11,311 nt of DNA from Chloroflexota bacterium (GTDB taxonomy: Bacteria > Chloroflexota > Anaerolineae > Anaerolineales > JACQED01), in NCBI GenBank assembly GCA_016200785.1, contig JACQED010000441.1, positions 1 through 11,311 of the forward strand, given 5' to 3'. This document shows, piece after piece, positions 1 to 6,687 of the stretch (its first letter is position 1; each line of letters opens with the position of its first letter). Below the pieces are notes generated by a model. It was given only the letters and a program-made list of their open reading frames with translations. It had not been told where the DNA came from and did no database searches. The position numbers and the translations under genes are program-made.

Positions 1-287
1 ACTGCGCCGATTGTGCGCGCGCCTGGGATCATCTTGCCGAGGCGAACTCCCCACAATCCGATCGACCACATGACGACAGGAAAAATCAGACTCGACCAAG
101 GCGTTAACCACGCTCCGGGAAGGAGGCCGAGCGCCAACATCCATAGCGTCAGTCCACCTACGCTCGCGCCGAAGCCGACCAGAACGGCCAGTAGACCTTC
201 TTGACCACCTGTCAAAAGCCTTCGACGGATCAGAGGCCACAGACAAAGAAATCCGAACGGCAGAGACGCAAAACCAATCAATATCAT
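1..287 (-). CDS. N-terminal part of a multi-spanning membrane protein (runs off left edge)
   Basis: An open minus-strand frame starts at ATG 287-285 and continues to base 1 without a stop, giving 95 visible residues. They are strongly hydrophobic, with three likely membrane segments at about residues 1-20, 31-56 and 64-83. An arginine triplet (21-23) follows the first segment. This layout is common at the N-terminus of polyprenyl-dependent GT-C glycosyltransferases and O-antigen polymerase/ligase-type proteins, but no catalytic motif is visible yet, so the family is not assigned. I chose the ATG because an AGGG sits 5 bases upstream and because the ATG overlaps the TGA of the small upstream ORF (ATGA). 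In-frame TTG at 314 is an alternative start. A stop at 315-317 in the same frame rules out a longer form. It is the last gene of the operon visible here and lies downstream of wzt. I am sure it codes for a membrane protein, not what it does. Confidence 0.6.
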   Translation of the reverse strand, partial: MILIGFASLPFGFLCLWPLIRRRLLTGGQEGLLAVLVGFGASVGGLTLWMLALGLLPGAWLTPWSSLIFPVVMWSIGLWGVRLGKMIPGARTIGA

Positions 288-370
288 GAAGACCCTAGAG
301 ATGCCAGATTCCAATCAAACAATCCCGCGACGGTGAGCGCCGCGTAAACCTTCGGCGGCAACGGTTTCAT
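284..370 (-). other. 28-codon ORF bridging two membrane-protein reading frames
   Basis: A short ORF starts at ATG 370-368 and ends at TGA 286-284, which overlaps the ATG of the next frame. A GAGG lies 6 bases before its ATG, and the stop codon of the preceding 142-codon ORF sits inside that region. The peptide has a basic, proline-rich start and a hydrophobic stretch at about residues 8-25, so it could form one membrane helix. Three readings are possible: a real small gene, the displaced N-terminus of the membrane protein at 1-287 after a frameshift, or the displaced tail of the preceding ORF. It is too short to decide from sequence alone. Confidence 0.25.
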
Positions 371-378
371 GTTCGGCC

Positions 379-807
379 TCAGGCGCACGCTGGCGGCGAA
401 CCCGGCGGCTCATATCGATACAGGCGCGCGGAGTCGGACACTGCCGATGGTTGATGATAGCGCGCCAAGCCGGCATTGGCGGAATACTCGCTCTCATACT
501 GCGTGCCCCGCTGGTAACGATCTTGCTGGCCGACGTACAAGAGCAGAAAGAGCGTAATGCGCAGGAAATCCTGCTGAACGGGGGAATCAAATCGCGAAAA
601 GGTCAGCGGATGGGCGATGCTCGTCACGAACCCCTCGCCGCGCCAGACGTGACAGGCAATTTGAGCGTAGTCCAACTGATCGGGCGACGACAAGCCGGCA
701 AAGGTGAAGAGGAATTGGCTGAGCCACAAGAGGGCCGCCGCCGCTGTCAATCCTATCGGGACGGCCAGACGGGCAAGGCGTCGAAAACTCGGCACTCGCG
801 TCTTCAT
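379..807 (-). CDS. Short ORF resembling the N-terminus of a GT39-type membrane glycosyltransferase; probably truncated
   Basis: ATG 807-805 opens a 142-residue frame. A basic N-terminus (residues 1-14) precedes one membrane segment at about 15-39. After it comes a loop with an acidic motif (SSPDQLDYAQIA), then GEGF and a hydrophobic LFLLLYV patch. That order matches the first helix and first periplasmic loop of GT39/ArnT-like (GT-C) enzymes, where acidic residues just after helix 1 are catalytic. Such enzymes usually have roughly 450-600 residues and ten or more helices. Here the frame turns polar after about residue 94 and stops at 379-381, so most of the protein is missing. It lies 39 bases after wzt with no clear ribosome-binding site. 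I infer a truncated or frameshifted gene. A genuine short membrane protein cannot be excluded, because third-position GC stays high to the end. Confidence 0.5.
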   Translation of the reverse strand: MKTRVPSFRRLARLAVPIGLTAAAALLWLSQFLFTFAGLSSPDQLDYAQIACHVWRGEGFVTSIAHPLTFSRFDSPVQQDFLRITLFLLLYVGQQDRYQRGTQYESEYSANAGLARYHQPSAVSDSARLYRYEPPGSPPACA

Positions 808-846
808 CTAATCGCAGGTTCGCCGATGATTTCGCTCCGATGTTGC

Positions 847-2145
847 CTATGCCTGGCTGCCATCCACGGGTTCAATGTGGTACTTAAACATTAGAGGCAC
901 GAGTCCCAGCGACCGCGCCTCGAAGAAGACTCCGGTTCCGTAGACATCAGAGGGCGGAATAGTGACTAGCACACCGCTCTCTACTCTCACGATGGATTTG
1001 CGAGCCGGTTTGGCCAACCAGATATCTACGATGTAATCGCCACCCGCCAGATAACGGCCTATGTCTTCGCATTCGAAGACGCAGCGTGAAGCCCCATCGA
1101 GAGAGGCCAGGACCGCATTGGTTACCTTGGGGCCCAGCACCGCCGCCTTGACACCGTCCGAGGTTGAGAGGGCGAAGCCGATTCCCACATCGCGGACGGG
1201 AGCGACTGACTCGACGTCAATCTCGAGGCAAAGATCGATCCCGCCCGCATCCCGATTCCTGACATAAGCCCTCACCCCTGATATGCAGACGCCGTATTCA
1301 CGATTGTTAGCCGGAAATTTTTCGTGCGAGACACTGGTCGTCTCTTGAATGACTCCGCGCTCGTATGCGCTGACAACGTCCAGGATGTCTCCGCTCAAGG
1401 TCAGGCGGCCTGCTTCAATAAGCAGTCCCCGGGAACATAGATGCTTGACTGCCGCCATATTGTGGCTAACAAACAATATCGTTCGGCCCTGGCGACTGAC
1501 TTCTCCCATTTTGCCCAGGCACTTTTTCTGAAAAGCAGCATCGCCTACTGCTAACACTTCATCCACCAGAAGAATCTCCGGTTCCAAGTGCGCAGCCACG
1601 GCAAATGCCAGGCGCAAATTCATGCCGCTGGAATACCGCTTCACCGGCGTGTCGACAAACTTTGCGACCTCGGCAAAGGCCACGATCTCATCGAACTTCC
1701 GCTCAATTTCCGTCCTCTTCATTCCGAGGATGGCGCCGTTGAGGTAGATGTTCTCACGGCCGGTGAGTTCGGGATGGAAGCCGGTGCCGACCTCCAGCAG
1801 CGAGCCGACCCGCCCCGCGACTTTCGCCCAACCTGTGGTCGGACGAGTGATGCGCGAGAGTACCTTGAGCAGTGTGCTTTTACCAGCCCCGTTGCGTCCG
1901 ATCACTCCAACGACTTCGCCGACATTGATTTCAAACGATACATCGCGCAGTGCCCAGATGTGATCCGAAGCGTCGTCGCGAGCCGGGCGCTGCCCATTGA
2001 GCCGCGCCAGCGAATTCCGCAGTCGCCGCACTGGCGCGGTGGCGAGATCGCCGATCGAATCGCGAAGCATTCGATACTTGACCTCCCGCAAACCAATACG
2101 ATAGCGTTTGCCCAGGCCGCTGGCTTGAATCGCAACGGTTCCCAT
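847..2145 (-). CDS. wzt: Polysaccharide ABC exporter ATPase (Wzt type) with C-terminal carbohydrate-binding-type domain
   Basis: This 432-residue protein is the ATP-hydrolysing subunit of an ABC exporter that moves undecaprenyl-linked polysaccharide across the inner membrane. Visible motifs are Walker A GRNGAGKST (83-91), the signature YSSGMNLRL (171-179), Walker B ILLVDE with D195/E196, and the H-loop histidine H228. The GTGFHPELTGREN stretch (about 120-132) is typical of the Wzt/TagH/KpsT branch. Residues from about 270 to 425 form an extra C-terminal region like the Wzt_C domain, which in E. coli O9a/O8-type systems binds the modified non-reducing end of the O-chain. KpsT-type capsule ATPases lack this region. 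The frame extends 62 codons further upstream, but that stretch is arginine-rich and lies over wzm. ATG 2145-2143 starts 2 bases after the wzm stop and leads straight into the family's N-terminal sequence. The ligand of the C-domain is unknown. Confidence 0.93.
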   Translation of the reverse strand: MGTVAIQASGLGKRYRIGLREVKYRMLRDSIGDLATAPVRRLRNSLARLNGQRPARDDASDHIWALRDVSFEINVGEVVGVIGRNGAGKSTLLKVLSRITRPTTGWAKVAGRVGSLLEVGTGFHPELTGRENIYLNGAILGMKRTEIERKFDEIVAFAEVAKFVDTPVKRYSSGMNLRLAFAVAAHLEPEILLVDEVLAVGDAAFQKKCLGKMGEVSRQGRTILFVSHNMAAVKHLCSRGLLIEAGRLTLSGDILDVVSAYERGVIQETTSVSHEKFPANNREYGVCISGVRAYVRNRDAGGIDLCLEIDVESVAPVRDVGIGFALSTSDGVKAAVLGPKVTNAVLASLDGASRCVFECEDIGRYLAGGDYIVDIWLAKPARKSIVRVESGVLVTIPPSDVYGTGVFFEARSLGLVPLMFKYHIEPVDGSQA

Positions 2146-2147
2146 CG

Positions 2148-2990
2148 TCAGACCACGTCGGCGAAAGTTTCTTCTATCGAGCGGAAGTAGATGATGCCGC
2201 TGGCAAGCAAGAGCAAAGACACCACCGCAGACACGCCAAACAACGGGCCGGGAAATTGTGCCCCGAGCAGCGCCCATCTGAAGCCTTCGACGACGCCGAC
2301 CATCGGGTTCAGCCCGTACAGGGTGCGCCACGGCTCAGAGAGCAGACTGCTCGGATAGGCCACCGGCGTTGCAAACAGCCAGAACTGCGTCAGAAACGGC
2401 ACGGCGTAGCTAATGTCGCGGTAGACCACGTTGAGGGCGGAGAGCCACAGCCCCACCCCAAGGGCGGTGCTCACCGCCAGGAGGAGAAACGCCGGCAAGA
2501 ACACCGTCGCCCAGGTGGGAGCGATGCCGTAGTAGATCATCATTCCGATCAAGATGACGAAGGCGATCGCGAAGTCCACCAACCCCGCCACCACGGTCGC
2601 GGCCGGCATGATCACGCGCGGGAAATACACTTTCGTAATGAGATTGGCGCTCCCCACCAGGATATTGGCCGCCTGGCCGATGGCGGACGAGACATAGGTC
2701 CAGGGCAACAGAGCGACATATGCGAAAATAGGGTAGGGAATTCCTTCGGATGGCACGCGCGCCAACCGTCCGAAGAACAAACTGAAAACGACCATCGTGA
2801 AAAACGGCTGGATGATCGCCCAGGCTGCACCGAGCGCGGTTTGTTTGTAGCGCACCTTCAGATCGCGCCACACCAGGAAGTACAGCAGTTCCCTGTATTC
2901 CCACAGTTCGTGCCAGCCGAGGTCGCCCCAGGCTCGTTGAGGTCGTATCAACACCGCCGGCGATAGGTTCAACGCTACCTGTTCAGTCAT
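2148..2990 (-). CDS. wzm: Polysaccharide ABC exporter permease (Wzm type, ABC-2 membrane family)
   Basis: This 280-residue integral membrane protein forms the channel of the exporter together with Wzt. The N-terminal amphipathic region and RDLKVRYKQT (42-51) followed by LGAAW and IQP (53-62) are the hallmark of the ABC-2/Wzm-TagG-KpsM permeases. About six membrane segments follow, at roughly 52-74, 86-108, 127-155, 160-186, 196-214 and 248-268. NVVYRDI (187-193) and NPM (228-230) are conserved family positions, and the tail ends in the usual EETFADV form. Length fits the family (about 260-290). The frame is open for 90 codons upstream, but that part overlaps the sulfotransferase and is not membrane-like. 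The chosen ATG 2990-2988 overlaps the sulfotransferase TGA (ATGA), which suggests translational coupling. wzt follows after 2 bases. Confidence 0.93.
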   Translation of the reverse strand: MTEQVALNLSPAVLIRPQRAWGDLGWHELWEYRELLYFLVWRDLKVRYKQTALGAAWAIIQPFFTMVVFSLFFGRLARVPSEGIPYPIFAYVALLPWTYVSSAIGQAANILVGSANLITKVYFPRVIMPAATVVAGLVDFAIAFVILIGMMIYYGIAPTWATVFLPAFLLLAVSTALGVGLWLSALNVVYRDISYAVPFLTQFWLFATPVAYPSSLLSEPWRTLYGLNPMVGVVEGFRWALLGAQFPGPLFGVSAVVSLLLLASGIIYFRSIEETFADVV

Positions 2991-4027
2991 AGCCACTGCG
3001 CCAGCACGCCGCGCCCAACGCCCCGCCGTGATGGAAGTTCGATCAACTCCCTGAGTTTTCGGCGCACACGCCTCCACTGTAACTCTGCCCATTTGCGCAA
3101 ATTCCTGGGTCTGACGCTCCGTCCTTCTCTTTGATAACCCCACCTGGTCATCTGAGCGCCACAAATCAACTCGATTAGCCCCGCCTCTTCTTTTGAATAT
3201 GTCTCGCGCCATCGCCCCACGCTGGAGTCCGATATGGGCCGGAATGCATTCGGATGCCACGCCTGGCTTATTCTGGTAATGTTCTGCTCGGTTTTCTCGT
3301 AGAACAACAGCATGTTCTCGTCAAACTCCAGCCGCAGAAACTCGCAAATCCGTTGCAAAGAAGGCTGGGGCGAATGAACAAAATCCTCGTAACGAACGGA
3401 CAGTATCCGCTCCCATCCAGTTTCCCGCGCGCCTCTTACGGCATCGCGCATCCCGACATGCCATCGCAACGCAGAGTCGGCAAGCGTCGGGTAAGTGCGT
3501 TTGCCCCACGGCGTATTTTGCAGAGAACGGACAACATCCCTGGGATCCCTGATAAGAAAGATAAACCGCACCGATGGATAGCATTGTGCCAGAGTTGGCA
3601 TGATGGTGGTATAAAATGCCGTCTTTTCGCCCCACAGTGTCTTTCCGTCGCGCTGGGCGAAGTGCGACATGAGCGCCCAAAAGGCTGCCGCGTAACAATC
3701 AACCTGCGATCGGCGAATGACCTCTTCGATTTCCGTTGCCGTAATTGAGAAGACGCTGCCAAAGGGCTGACTTACTTCCACGACGAAATCGGCGACGTCG
3801 CTGGCAAACTGGCGAATCTGCGACTCGGCAGAGAAGTCGCCGTACATCGAAGCCCTTTGACTTAATTTTGGAAAGAACCAGGTTTCTGAAGGAACACAAA
3901 TATCCTTATGGTTGTTCAGGGCGAGTCGCAACATGGTGGTGCCCGACCTCGGAACACCTACGATAAAGAAACACGGGCCTTCTGCTGAACCCAAAATGCT
4001 GTCAGCGCGGAGCGTCCTGGATTTCAT
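2987..4027 (-). CDS. Carbohydrate sulfotransferase family protein (PAPS-dependent)
   Basis: A 346-residue soluble protein of the P-loop sulfotransferase superfamily, which moves sulfate from PAPS to a hydroxyl or amine, here most likely on a sugar. The 5'-phosphosulfate loop is VGVPRSGTTML (23-33). The 3'-phosphate-binding motif is FLIRDPRDVVRSL (157-169), with the conserved arginine and serine. RYEDF (212-216) and GRWRETYS (271-278) are also typical of the Sulfotransfer_3-like branch. The C-terminal 45 residues are arginine-rich and may contact membrane or partners (inference). ATG 4027-4025 follows the upstream glycosyltransferase stop by 5 bases and has GGAG 10 bases upstream. The stop overlaps the wzm start, placing it in the export module. 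A local AT-rich patch (about 40% GC at 3841-3900) contrasts with the transferases on the right. The acceptor cannot be told from sequence, and protein or lipid substrates remain possible. Confidence 0.88.
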   Translation of the reverse strand: MKSRTLRADSILGSAEGPCFFIVGVPRSGTTMLRLALNNHKDICVPSETWFFPKLSQRASMYGDFSAESQIRQFASDVADFVVEVSQPFGSVFSITATEIEEVIRRSQVDCYAAAFWALMSHFAQRDGKTLWGEKTAFYTTIMPTLAQCYPSVRFIFLIRDPRDVVRSLQNTPWGKRTYPTLADSALRWHVGMRDAVRGARETGWERILSVRYEDFVHSPQPSLQRICEFLRLEFDENMLLFYEKTEQNITRISQAWHPNAFRPISDSSVGRWRETYSKEEAGLIELICGAQMTRWGYQREGRSVRPRNLRKWAELQWRRVRRKLRELIELPSRRGVGRGVLAQWL

Positions 4028-4032
4028 CCGAA

Positions 4033-5220
4033 TCAGACTCCCAAGGAATCAATGAACTGCAAAATGGCGCGCGCTCGAGCGGGCCAACTGTAAGCTTTAG
4101 CGTCCGACCTTCCCTGCCGAGCAAGCCGCTCGGCCAGCGATGCGTCTTCCAACACACACCGAATGGCGGCGGCCAGGGCATCGGGATCGTCAGCCCTGAA
4201 CAAGAGGGCATTCTCGCCGTCTCTGAGGACTTCTCGCAAAGAGGGCAGATCGGATGCGACAATCGGGCGGCCGGCGGCAAGATATTCAAACATCTTCAGC
4301 GGTGAAGTGTAGTAGCGCGAAACATCAGCCTTGCCCGAATTGGGCAGGACAAGCACGGACGCCAGTGACAGGTACCCCGGCACCTCCGACGGAGTCACGT
4401 AGCCCTTCAGTGTGACGTTGCGGGCTGCCAGATCGCCAATAAGTTTCTCAACGCGCGGGAGTTCCTCTGGCGTGCCGCCCACGAGCCAAACCTGGCACTT
4501 TGCCGGCAACTTGCTGGCAGCGGCCACCAGCACGTCTACTCCCTTCCAGGAATACATTTGGCCGACGTACATTATGATTGCGTCGCCCGGCTCGATGCCC
4601 GACCTCTGCCGCGAGTCTGTTGCGGAGCATTGCTCGAATGCCTCAGCGTCAACCGCATCCGGCACAACTGCGATCCGCCTCGGCGGACAGCCAAGTTGAG
4701 CATAGTGCTTTGCCAGTTCCTGAGTCAAAACGATCAGGCCGCTCACATGTCCTACCAGCCAGCGCTGGAGAGTCAGCCCCGACCGGCTACTCGGGAAACT
4801 ATGCGTCTCAAGGAATACGCGACAGTTGCGTCGTAACAGAACGAGCAATGCCGCAGTCATTGTATCACGGGTGTAGTATACGTCCGCGCGACTCTTCAGC
4901 AGGAACGGGATTAGCGCCAAATGATAGGTCAGCATCTGGATCACGAAAACGAATCGGAGCGCCGGCAAGCGGCGAAACGGCAGGCGCGACGGCAGGTAGA
5001 AAAGATCGAGAGAAGGAATAGTGCGCCGTCGAACGTCGCAGGGCAAGCCGTAATACGATCGGAGATCAGTCACCTGCCTCAACCAGGGTCGGGTGGTGCG
5101 CCTCGCATGAACCAGACAAACATCCACCTGCGCCGCCAACGCCGCGCACGTTTGCATGATCTGAATGGCATGAGCCTTCTCACCTGGCAAACGCACGTTG
5201 GCCAAATAAACAAATCGCAT
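4033..5220 (-). CDS. Glycosyltransferase, GT4-like (GT-B fold)
   Basis: A 395-residue cytoplasmic or membrane-associated glycosyltransferase that would add a sugar from a nucleotide donor to the growing chain. The N-domain begins with an alternating hydrophobic strand and a PGEKAHAIQ loop (12-20) in the usual acceptor-side position. A hydrophobic stretch at about 89-108 may anchor it to the membrane. The C-domain shows VPDAVD (187-192), YVGQMYSWKGVDVL (218-231) and SPLKMFEYLAAGRPIVAS (306-323). Glu312 falls at the donor-binding glutamate, while the first glutamate of the usual E-x7-E pair is not present. The length is normal. ATG 5220-5218 lies 3 bases after the previous stop, with GGCGG 7 bases upstream. 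The sulfotransferase gene follows after 5 bases. Donor and acceptor sugars are not predictable. Confidence 0.88.
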   Translation of the reverse strand: MRFVYLANVRLPGEKAHAIQIMQTCAALAAQVDVCLVHARRTTRPWLRQVTDLRSYYGLPCDVRRRTIPSLDLFYLPSRLPFRRLPALRFVFVIQMLTYHLALIPFLLKSRADVYYTRDTMTAALLVLLRRNCRVFLETHSFPSSRSGLTLQRWLVGHVSGLIVLTQELAKHYAQLGCPPRRIAVVPDAVDAEAFEQCSATDSRQRSGIEPGDAIIMYVGQMYSWKGVDVLVAAASKLPAKCQVWLVGGTPEELPRVEKLIGDLAARNVTLKGYVTPSEVPGYLSLASVLVLPNSGKADVSRYYTSPLKMFEYLAAGRPIVASDLPSLREVLRDGENALLFRADDPDALAAAIRCVLEDASLAERLARQGRSDAKAYSWPARARAILQFIDSLGV

Positions 5221-5223
5221 GTG

Positions 5224-6687
5224 TCATCCGCCCTGAACCCGCAGCGGATCGTCTCCCGCCGTCCCTCCGTGCGCGGGTTCCTGGCCGGGCAAAGGGACTC
5301 TGACCCGCAACGTGCTGGCGGCCCGCGCCGGTCCATGCCAGGGCCACAATCTGACGATCGTTCCTGCAGCAAATACAACGAAAACGGGCATGATCGGAAA
5401 CAGGTAGCGCGGGATAATCGTCAACAGCGCATAGGTGACGGAGGTGACGACGACGGCCAGAATCAGCGGTAACGTGTCACGCCAGGCGCGGCGGATGTGC
5501 CACATGCCGATCACGCCCAGCACGATCGTCCCGAAGTGGGTAATGTAAATGATCAATTTGGGCCAGAAGGCCGCGTGGCTCACCAGCGCTGCCAGGCTCA
5601 TTCGGCCTGCAACAGTATCCAGAGTCAACTCCTTCAGGCTAGGCCCGGAGAAGAAGACCGTGCCCATCGGCTGAAGATAAGCGCGCGCGAGTTTGAGGCC
5701 GAGCAGTTGAACGAAGCCCAGTGGATGCTGGGCGATCACAGTCAACGCCACTTGCAGATAGGGCGGGTTGTTCGGATCGCCGCCGGCGATGGCGAGTTGC
5801 TGTCGCATGAAATCGTCCAACCCTTGCCATTCCCCGTTCCGGATCGCGCCGAGCCAAAAGTGGCTAGCTGCCGCGTCACCGAACATGGTGAGTTTTCCCA
5901 AGGCAAGATAATTGCGGACGAGCCACGGCGTCAGGATCAGCGCCAACATTCCGGCCAAGATAATGCTTTGCTCCAGGGCCTGCGCATGTGGCCGAGCGAT
6001 CCACATATGCAATAATAGAACCGGGTAAAGCGCCAAAGCTGATGGGCGGGTCATCGCGGCCAGGCCGAGGATGAGCCACGCCAGTGCATACAATCGCGCG
6101 TCAGACCGTAGGTGAGCGGCCAGGTAGATAGACAGCGCGGCGATGATGAAAAAGGTCAGGAGTGTTTCAGTGTAAACGGCACTAGTCTCAACGATGAACC
6201 GCGGGTCCAGGGCCATGATCCCGGCGGCAACGAGGCCGGCCCGCGCTCGCCAGCCTGGCTTCTCCGGCTCCGCCGAGGCAGCCACCTGCTTCGCCAGCGC
6301 GTATACGGCCGCGACGGTGAGCGTGCCGATGACTGCCTGCCCGAGTCGTGCGCTCCTGATCCACGCATCGCCACCCTTGAAAGGGACAGGGGGATCAATG
6401 ATCGGATGGGTGACGTAGCCGCCGAACGCGACGTAGAAGACGCTCAGGTAAATAGGATACAGAGGGCCGATGGTGATGATGGGATCCGTCTTGTACGTGG
6501 CGAGTTGGCCGGACGAGAGTCCGTACCCATTAGCGAGGTTTTGGGCGACGGTGAGATAGAAGGGGCCGTCGCCACCTTTCAGCGGCGGTCCCGGGTCCAC
6601 GACGGTCACCAGGATCACGCGCGCCGCCAGCGCGACCGCGAGTATTCCGGCGAGCCACGTCGCTTCGGTTCGTTTGCTCATGGCCAT
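5224..6687 (-). CDS. GT39/ArnT-like integral membrane glycosyltransferase (GT-C fold)
   Basis: A 487-residue protein with about ten or more membrane segments, of the dolichyl-/undecaprenyl-phosphate-sugar-dependent GT-C class (PMT_2-like). The first helix (11-30) is followed by a loop carrying GGDGPFYLTVA (38-48), where D40 is the likely catalytic acid. Then come PLYPIYLSVFY (75-85), DPRFIVETSAVYTETLLTFF (161-180), AAMTRPSALALYP (210-222) and TPWLVRNY (253-260), all in the family's usual order. It would transfer a lipid-linked sugar on the outer side of the membrane, perhaps as a side branch on the exported polymer. I chose ATG 6687-6685 because GAAGG (6698-6702) sits 10 bases upstream. ATG 6681 is the alternative and would make an exact ATGA overlap with the preceding gene. 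An upstream extension of the frame is arginine-rich and shadows the neighbour. KGGD occurs twice (37-40 and 104-107). Confidence 0.87.
   Translation of the reverse strand: MAMSKRTEATWLAGILAVALAARVILVTVVDPGPPLKGGDGPFYLTVAQNLANGYGLSSGQLATYKTDPIITIGPLYPIYLSVFYVAFGGYVTHPIIDPPVPFKGGDAWIRSARLGQAVIGTLTVAAVYALAKQVAASAEPEKPGWRARAGLVAAGIMALDPRFIVETSAVYTETLLTFFIIAALSIYLAAHLRSDARLYALAWLILGLAAMTRPSALALYPVLLLHMWIARPHAQALEQSIILAGMLALILTPWLVRNYLALGKLTMFGDAAASHFWLGAIRNGEWQGLDDFMRQQLAIAGGDPNNPPYLQVALTVIAQHPLGFVQLLGLKLARAYLQPMGTVFFSGPSLKELTLDTVAGRMSLAALVSHAAFWPKLIIYITHFGTIVLGVIGMWHIRRAWRDTLPLILAVVVTSVTYALLTIIPRYLFPIMPVFVVFAAGTIVRLWPWHGPARAASTLRVRVPLPGQEPAHGGTAGDDPLRVQGG

Noticed and set aside
315..590. 91-codon minus-strand ORF at the left end
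   Set aside because: Cysteine/serine/arginine-rich with no domain. It is the off-frame reading of the GT39-like ORF, and GC at third codon positions favours the other frame.
1588..2190. A 200-codon plus-strand ORF opposite wzt
   Set aside because: It lies antisense to the Walker A/B and signature region of wzt, has no recognisable domain and no ribosome-binding site that I could see.
2146..2331. 62-codon upstream extension of wzt
   Set aside because: It overlaps the wzm coding region in another frame and is arginine-rich. The family N-terminus begins exactly at ATG 2145.
2991..3260. 90-codon upstream extension of wzm
   Set aside because: It lies inside the sulfotransferase gene and is not membrane-like. 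ATG 2990 gives normal Wzm length and an ATGA overlap.
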